The notes beneath the pieces are model-generated. The model made no database searches. It was not told the origin of the DNA and saw only the letters and a list, made by a program, of their open reading frames with translations. From contig NW_003112497.1 in NCBI RefSeq assembly GCF_000003605.2, forward strand, positions 52,407 to 65,808: 13,402 nt of DNA, written 5' to 3'. Origin of the DNA: Saccoglossus kowalevskii (lineage: Eukaryota > Hemichordata > Enteropneusta > Harrimaniidae). Below are positions 7,981-13,402 of the stretch, piece after piece; positions within the stretch are counted from its first letter, which is position 1; each line of letters starts with the position of its first letter. Both the position numbers and the translations under genes were made by a program.

Positions 7981-9155
7981 TAATTTTTTTTTCAAACTAC
8001 AGGTTACTTTTTTTAAGGCCGGTGCTTGTCACACAGTGTTACCGGTATGTTTGATATTGGACGCATAGCAACATATACAATGCGTGTAAAATACATTGTT
8101 TGTTTACAAGAAATTTTAACACCCTGCACGATGACCACTGCCCTTTAAAACGAGAGGGTCATCACATGCGCACGTGCAGGAATTGAGTTCCAAGCGACGA
8201 TAACAACACATGCTAAAAATGCTCATGGGTAGACACTTGTTTGCAAACAATTACCTGCTATGACCATCTGACGCATGCGCAGGTGACGACTCCCCTGCTG
8301 GTTCTGTTCTACCGCTCATGCTATCCTGAAGATTATTTCAGAGAAATATGTTAATTAAACTGATATCAAGTGAACAACCACCAATGAGTGCTCACTATAT
8401 ATTGTGAAGATTCATCATAAAATTATTTGGAAATATAGTAAGTGTTTATTCCTGCTTTTTTCGTGATACAGATATTTATTATTTTGAAAAGAAGAAAAAA
8501 AATGTGATCCGACTTACAAATTTCCTTGCATTTATACCTGTACGTTTTACGACGTTCCAATTATGACATTTATGACTCGAGTGACAACTTTTATGACACT
8601 GCGCTCAAATTACCTGATTATGCATATTAATTGACTACCTTTAAGACAAAAGACAACTTTCCAGGCGTAGAGTGGAAAACTATGTAAAAACTATGAAAAA
8701 ATGGAAAGTAAAGTAAAAATACTCTGAAAACCCACTCGTGCTCGTTTTTTTATGTAAGATTTTAAATATATATATATTGAAACTGAAAAACACATGAAAT
8801 TCACTACGTTCAATTACCCACCATAGACTCTGGTCAGTCAAAATGACTATTTTGAACTGTAGGCATTAATCTGCAATTCAGCCAATGACGGAGAGAGAAA
8901 TCTAGGTCAGGGGAAGTCCCATGACCTCAGGATTTTCCCCTTGCGTCACAAACCACGTGACCGAGGTAATAAGGCGGCGCCATACATAGAGGCCCAACTC
9001 CTTCGGGTAGGGCAATTTTAAGCCCAACCCTTTCCACTGGACCAAGCGCTACCCGATCGAGCGGTGTTTGAGACCAGAGTCTGGAATCAAATCTCGCACC
9101 CCGATCAGATCATTCGGTTCCTCCCAGACTCCAGTACCACGAATTTTTTGATTCG
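7981..9155. other. Intergenic sequence without recognisable gene
   Basis: Low-complexity AT-rich DNA with no open frame of note. It contains a perfect 14-bp palindrome (8237-8250), a weak inverted repeat around 8155/8296, and one AAATTACCTGATTATGCATA stretch (8607-8626) that resembles the repeat at 1-360. The part from about 8900 is richer in G+C and may already belong to the DIRS-like remnant, though I could not match it to a protein. Confidence 0.5.
8155..8296. repeat. Imperfect inverted repeat around a palindrome
   Basis: AGGGTCATCACATGCGCACG (8155-8174) pairs imperfectly with 8268-8296 (reverse complement reads AGGGGAGTCGTCACCTGCGC and on). The enclosed sequence contains the perfect palindrome TTGTTTGCAAACAA (8237-8250). 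It could be the remnant of a small fold-back element. Boundaries are uncertain. Confidence 0.3.
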
Positions 9156-9848
9156 GTGGGACAGACAAAGGGGGTGGTCACGTTCATGGAATTTTTTGAC
9201 CAATTAGTTGGAAACAATCCATGCACTGAGAGCAGTGTGGCGACCCTCAACCTTCGAGTTGTGGCCAGTCCACTGGAACGCATTGTTTACCCGCACATAC
9301 CGATGCACCCAGTGAGTCAGCGACTCCCTCGATTTGCCCAGTTGGGCCAATTAGTCAAGTACAGGGTGCTTCCCTTCAGGTTTTGCATGGCTCCATATAT
9401 ATTCACCAGAGTGTGGAAACAGGTGGTGTTAATTCTGCGCCGGTACACATCTCATCAGTACACATCAATGTGCACCTAGAAGGCTGATTGATACACAACC
9501 CAACAAGGGGTGGTTAGTCAAACAGTAAGGCTAACACCAGATTTTCTAGACCAGTTGTGCTTCCTAATTAATCGAGCAAGTCCCACCCTCAATCAACATA
9601 ACAGTTTGTGTTTCTGGGCAGGGAGTTCGACACAGAGGTGGGCTTGTTGGGGAGCACACCTTTTGGACGAACAAGGCCAATGGAAAATATGGCCCCAGCG
9701 TTAGATTCAGAGCTGCCATATCAACTGCCTCGAATTGAAAGAAGTTTTCTTTCACCTTTCTACCCATAGTTCGAGACCGCAGAGTCTTGCTTCACGCAGA
9801 CAACACAGTGGTGGTCTCTAGACTAGATTCTCAAGGATGCAGGTCGTT
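9156..9848 (+). pseudogene. DIRS-like retrotransposon reverse transcriptase/RNase H, degraded
   Basis: This is a broken retroelement polymerase on the + strand. In frame with 9156, HIPMHPVSQRLPRF is followed by YRVLPF (9360-9377) and MAPYIFTRV. This matches the reverse transcriptase core of DIRS1-type (tyrosine-recombinase) elements, where LPFGLSxAPxVFT is usual. The catalytic YLDD box survives only as HLEG, then a stop, in another frame (9473-9487), followed by NPTRGG. Back in the first frame come LDQLCFLIN, then WGAHLLDEQGQW and a stop (9702-9704), then HINCLELKEVFF. Finally RVLLHADNTVVVSRL in a third frame (about 9781-9825) is the RNase H DNT box. At least two stops and three frame changes, and loss of the YLDD aspartates, show it is dead. 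A Ty3-like origin is the alternative. Confidence 0.75.
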
Positions 9849-10417
9849 AAGATCGGACGATTTCTTTTGTTTTCAATTCGTTGTATGCCTAGAAACATGG
9901 CAACGTTTTTTTTTGATGAATATATAACATGTTCTGTTCCAATAAAGAATTTTGATATGCATAACAATTCCTTATTGAAACTTTTTCTGTACTCTCTAAA
10001 ATTTGACAATGCCACTAGCCCAAAATGGACTTACTGTTCAACATGTTGTTGAATGTTTACGCCACTGTACGTAAAAACACACTCTCGAACTTGACAATTT
10101 TAAAGTTCAGACCATTAAGCAAATAGATGGAAATACCAGTTGCATAAATCATGAAGATTGATGATTCGATTGCTGACCGGGATAGCTGCATTTAGTGTTC
10201 TTTTTCATGCAATATAAAATCATATCGGTGCTGTGGGCGGCGAAGGGTGACAGATTGTTTTGATTCAAAGGCTCTCAAGGCACGAGCAACTGACATTTCC
10301 TGACTTTTTTTTTACTATTCTGACGTGTTCAGGGCTGTATATAACAATCAGACACTGACAATTAAGTAAGTACTAGTAAACAGTCCGGGACATAATCAAT
10401 ACAAGCCGGTAGGCTGG
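9849..10417. other. Intergenic sequence without recognisable gene
   Basis: This AT-rich interval lies between the retroelement remnant and the inverted-repeat-bounded segment. The opposed open frames here (9837-10052 + and 9818-10015 -) have no recognisable motif and overlap the retroelement end. Confidence 0.5.
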
Positions 10418-11129
10418 TTGACGATCCGCTCCGCTCAAAAAACTAGCAACATGTTTTTGGCTGTTTCCATGGTAGGACATGAACGTGAAGCTAACGTTGT
10501 TTATAACTAAATGGGCCCTGTATACAAAGTTCGCAAAAACCATTCAGTCTTTGGAAGTCACATAGTTTATTACTAGGACGTATTCTGCTGTTACATTTAT
10601 TATTTCCAACCGTTTTGCGATAGTATTTTCTAGAATGAAGGCAGCATTTACAGTTCATTCAAAGTTGATTTGGGATTACGTTGATACAGTGTAACAATGT
10701 CGGCGTTGATGATCTCTTACCAGTGTGCATTGTATCCAAAATAAAAAGCATGATCATTTGAACACTACTATTACAAAACTGGTAGGAGGTACATGTAATA
10801 CATTTGATGTTGCAATGACAGTGGTGGGCCAGGATTTTTTTCCAATTATTGACGGTACGACCTAAGTATGAACAAAATCAGCCGAGCCGAAAAAAATACA
10901 GAGGAGTTAAAAGCTGTTGCTGGTGAAAAAATATCCCAACTTCAAATTGCTCGGTAATGAAAAAAGATATCAAAAATTCAAATAGTAACTTTGTGCCCAC
11001 ACTCAAGCTGAGTAGAATGAGCAATGTCTGAAGTGTTTTATCCTACATTTGTAGGAGGAGATACATTTGGCGCGAATCTATTCAAAAATCATTTTTTTGG
11101 CTGGCAATCCTAGCGGAGCGGATCACCAA
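10418..11129. mobile_element. Candidate non-autonomous DNA element bounded by 13-bp perfect inverted repeat
   Basis: GATCCGCTCCGCT (10423-10435) and AGCGGAGCGGATC (11112-11124) are perfect inverted copies, 702 bp outer to outer. Adding five flanking bases gives TTGAC and TTGGT, so the match extends to about 18 bp with two transition differences. The interior has no coding capacity and is much more AT-rich than the ends. No clear target duplication was found. The superfamily is not identifiable by eye. Confidence 0.5.
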
Positions 11130-11519
11130 TATATATGTACATTTCTTTATTTCATTGTTTAGACTGAGTTATATATTTGTTATGTACTATAATTTATCTA
11201 TATTGGAAAACTGTTATGGGGATTATTAATTTTAATAAACAATATTCAACTATCCTTTGTAACACCAATAAGATCATAATGATAATGTTTCTTGGTTTTT
11301 GAAACTATGAGCATTATTAGAGCATAGGTCCTATTTTGGAACTCCTGCCAGAGCAACTGCACAAATCATAAGGGCAAATTAAAAGCTTCTAAGGATGGTA
11401 TTCCCAGAATAGCGCAAGTTGTTAAAGAAACATAAAACTTTAATTCTCAACAACGATGAAAGGACCAGTTACTGCGACAAAACCGTACTCCCCGCGAGAC
11501 CAACCCAATACGAAACCTA
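11130..11519. other. Intergenic sequence without recognisable gene
   Basis: AT-rich DNA between the inverted-repeat-bounded segment and the LINE remnant. Nothing coding was seen. Confidence 0.5.
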
Positions 11520-11551
11520 CTTACCGCGAAAGCCACTTATCGCGAAAGCCA
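11520..11551. repeat. 16-bp tandem repeat, two copies
   Basis: CTTACCGCGAAAGCCA (11520-11535) and CTTATCGCGAAAGCCA (11536-11551) are adjacent copies with one difference, and a third begins as CTTAC. It is immediately followed by inverted repeat TTACTAGTA/TACTAGTAA (11553-11575, 5-base loop). The CpG-rich unit stands out from the AT-rich surroundings. Confidence 0.8.
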
Positions 11552-11594
11552 CTTACTAGTAGCTATTACTAGTAAACTTTAAAATGTTTTATAA

Positions 11595-11995
11595 AAGGAT
11601 AACCACACTGCTGATTCAACCGTTGGCATTGCAGATACATTAAATGCATTTTTCAAAGTACTTTCACCAACCATACTGTCAAGCAATTTCCCAAAAGTCG
11701 TTCATTTACAATTCAATATCCTAGTACTGAACCACACTGCAATAACGACTGATCAAGTGCTACTAGTTTTGCGAAGTATAAACGCGAGCAAGACAAGTGT
11801 ATTTCTAGTATTTTTGAGGAGTGTGATCATAATTTATGCATCCCATTGTCGATTATTTTTAATTATTCGCTGGTACGTTTCCTTTATTTTTAAACGGAAA
11901 AATACTAGTAGTGTTCCTGTTTCAAGTGTAGTTCTCGTTCTGATGTAACTAACTATGGCCCATTATTATCTGGAATGTACTACACAGGCTACAGG
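11595..11995 (+). pseudogene. LINE (Jockey/CR1-type) ORF2 remnant, N-terminal part of reverse transcriptase
   Basis: The frame open from 11595 to 11948 reads IADTLNAFFK, then AITTDQVLLVLRSINASKTS. This matches the linker and first reverse transcriptase block of non-LTR retrotransposons, where SINxxKSSGPDGI is usual. The expected GPDGI is lost at this point. In another frame, CFKCSSRSDVTNYGPL (about 11918-11965) corresponds to the FKKGxRxxxxNYRPISL block. Residues then fade into AT-rich sequence. The gene is thus frameshifted at least once here, and it continues after an interruption at about 12340. Confidence 0.65.
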
Positions 11996-12339
11996 AAATA
12001 AAAAAAAGGGATTTAAAGTTTTTATAGGAAATAAAATGAAGTTCCGTTTACAGTAAAAAAATAAAGCAAATAAAGCAAATTCCTAATTGAATTTTACAAT
12101 TGTATGATATATTCGATAATTTGTCACGGTGTTCAAGAATCAAAATTGGAATTGCAACATTTGACGTGCAAAATATAAGAAAATAAGAATAATAAGATTT
12201 TTTTTACAAATTACGGACGAATAAAATAATTACATTTTAAACATTTTGCCCATGTTCACAAATTTACGTGTTTTATTTATTTGATTTACATTATTACGAA
12301 AATATCCCTTGTCGACTCTCTGCACAGTCGTGACAAGAA
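11996..12339. other. AT-rich interruption within the LINE remnant
   Basis: The conserved blocks NYRPISL and CQLGF normally lie only a few dozen residues apart. Here about 390 bp separate them, so roughly 300 bp may be inserted. The stretch is A/T-rich, with AGGAAATAAA twice (11994, 12027) and ATAAAGCAA tandemly near 12060. Partial matches to LINE residues may remain near its end. Confidence 0.4.
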
Positions 12340-13160
12340 TGTTATAATGTTATTACTTGTCAACTTGGGTTTATGGAGGATCGTTCTACCGCTATCAATC
12401 TTGTTGAATACGTGGATTAAATCACAACTGATCTTGACTCCGGAAGGCAAGTGAATTAAATACATCTTGAATTGATTTCTCCAAGACATTTGATAGTGTA
12501 AATCACTCATTGCTGGTACACAAACTGCAATGTTACGGAATCCATAGAAATATTTATAAATTGCTCTGCTCGTATTGTTTCGGGGCGCCACGTTATTTTG
12601 AACGAATGTGACATCTGATGTACCCAAGGGCGCTATGCTGGTGGTCCCTGATTATGTTCATCAGCGATATGTCTGATAACGTGAACTTTCAAATATATTT
12701 TCAATAATGTTGATTGTTTCACCCTCCATAACGATTTAAATAGAGTACTTGAGTGGTGTGAAATGTGGCTTTTTCAAAAGAAATGTAATATTACAAGTGT
12801 CACTAAAAAGAAACTTGCGACATTTCTTCAAACTACAAAATTGACGGCGATATGGTTAAACTTGTTTCCATAGTAAAAGATCTCGGGGTCATTCTCACAG
12901 CTAAATTAAATTCAGCCGCTCATATTAGATGTAATGCAGTTGTATCAAAAGCGTTATAGAATGCATGGCTTGATTAAACAAACATGCAGACAATTCAACA
13001 GTTCCGAATGTCCTAATTAGTTTGTCTCAGTCGCGAAGGAAATTTGTCAATTTTCTATGCTACCACACTTCCACTTCGCATCATTATCTAATTATGCTGC
13101 CTTATGCAATCACTTTATCTAACAACACTTGAGTCTCGGGGAACGATTCTTGACGCCGTT
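12340..13160 (+). pseudogene. LINE (Jockey/CR1-type) reverse transcriptase remnant, C-terminal part
   Basis: The conserved blocks appear in order but in shifting frames. They are CQLGF (12358-12372) with an in-frame stop soon after, and [19 protein letters not shown] (from 12471, open to a stop at 12609). SDVPKGAML (equivalent to SGVPQGSxLGPLLF) follows in the next frame, then FISDM (INDM). The frame 12706-12870 holds NVDC where the catalytic YADD should be, then LNRVLEWCEMW. After a further shift, IVKDLGVIL, then AAHI (12831-12956). HGLIKQTCRQF and ASLSNYAALC follow in another frame. The lost YADD aspartates and many stops show it is inactive. The 113-codon open frame on the other strand (12286-12627) is its antisense shadow. 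Confidence 0.78.
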
Positions 13161-13402
13161 GTTATCCACAAATTTTAATTTGTATTGCTCTTACATACAT
13201 TTTTTTTTCAAAGTAAAGTTTCACCTGTAAACTACCTCGCTATAGTACAAACTTATAGAACTGTTTCTCTATCCCTCGGTGCCGTGAATTTCTATTAATA
13301 TAACAACTTCGACAATGACTTATTTGCAGTCGTTTACCATTTTATTACAGGTGTGTTTTAAAATCACAGCGTTAACAGTTTTGTGAAGATTATAGCATTG
13401 TA
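13161..13402. other. Sequence without recognisable feature
   Basis: AT-rich tail of the window. It could include LINE 3' sequence, but no block is recognisable. Confidence 0.4.

Noticed and set aside
12286-12627. 113-codon open frame on the - strand, the longest in the window
   Set aside because: It is antisense to the LINE reverse transcriptase block around [12 protein letters not shown] and shows no domain of its own.
1-13402. CRISPR arrays, tRNA or rRNA genes, bacterial operons
   Set aside because: No regularly spaced identical repeats with unique spacers, no recognisable tRNA or rRNA sequence, and the spliced gene shows this is eukaryotic DNA.

Overview
This window is eukaryotic, AT-rich animal DNA. 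It has GT-AG introns, an AATAAA poly(A) signal, and many decayed transposable elements. Its only convincing host gene is the 3' two-thirds of a tyrosyl-DNA phosphodiesterase 2 gene (TDP2/TTRAP) on the + strand. The mix of repeats (CCGTCC-headed tandem-repeat elements, a DIRS-like retroelement, a Jockey/CR1-type LINE, hAT-like MITEs) suggests a marine invertebrate such as a lophotrochozoan, hemichordate or lancelet. I cannot name the species.

Layout. Positions 1-448 are the end of an intron holding three diverged ~127-bp repeats. Four TDP2 coding exons follow at 449-586, 1863-2076, 3432-3602 and 7228-7503. Together they encode about 265 residues: the whole endonuclease/exonuclease/phosphatase catalytic domain with all its signature boxes (TWN, LQE, GDTN, SDHWG). 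The N-terminal exons, expected to carry a UBA-like domain, lie before the window. The 3'UTR probably ends just after the signal at 7921.

Each intron between the coding exons carries a mobile element. The first holds a hAT-like MITE (1439-1822). The second holds a long fold-back MITE (2579-2997) and a weaker inverted-repeat candidate. The third holds two abutting CCGTCC-headed tandem-repeat elements (3988-6050). The second of these has the architecture of a non-autonomous Helitron/Helentron (pearl/DINE type).

Downstream of TDP2 I find no intact gene. There is a broken DIRS-like reverse transcriptase/RNase H (about 9156-9848), a roughly 700-bp segment bounded by a perfect 13-bp inverted repeat (10423-11124), a 16-bp tandem repeat near 11520, and a badly frameshifted LINE reverse transcriptase (about 11595-13160, with a ~300-bp AT-rich interruption). 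All look inactive.

Most interesting items: the Helentron-like element with two 3'-end hairpins, a sequence box shared between otherwise different repeat families, and the two MITEs with recognisable ends and probable target duplications. Everything was read by eye. Element classes and boundaries are inferences unless the text says a feature is directly visible.
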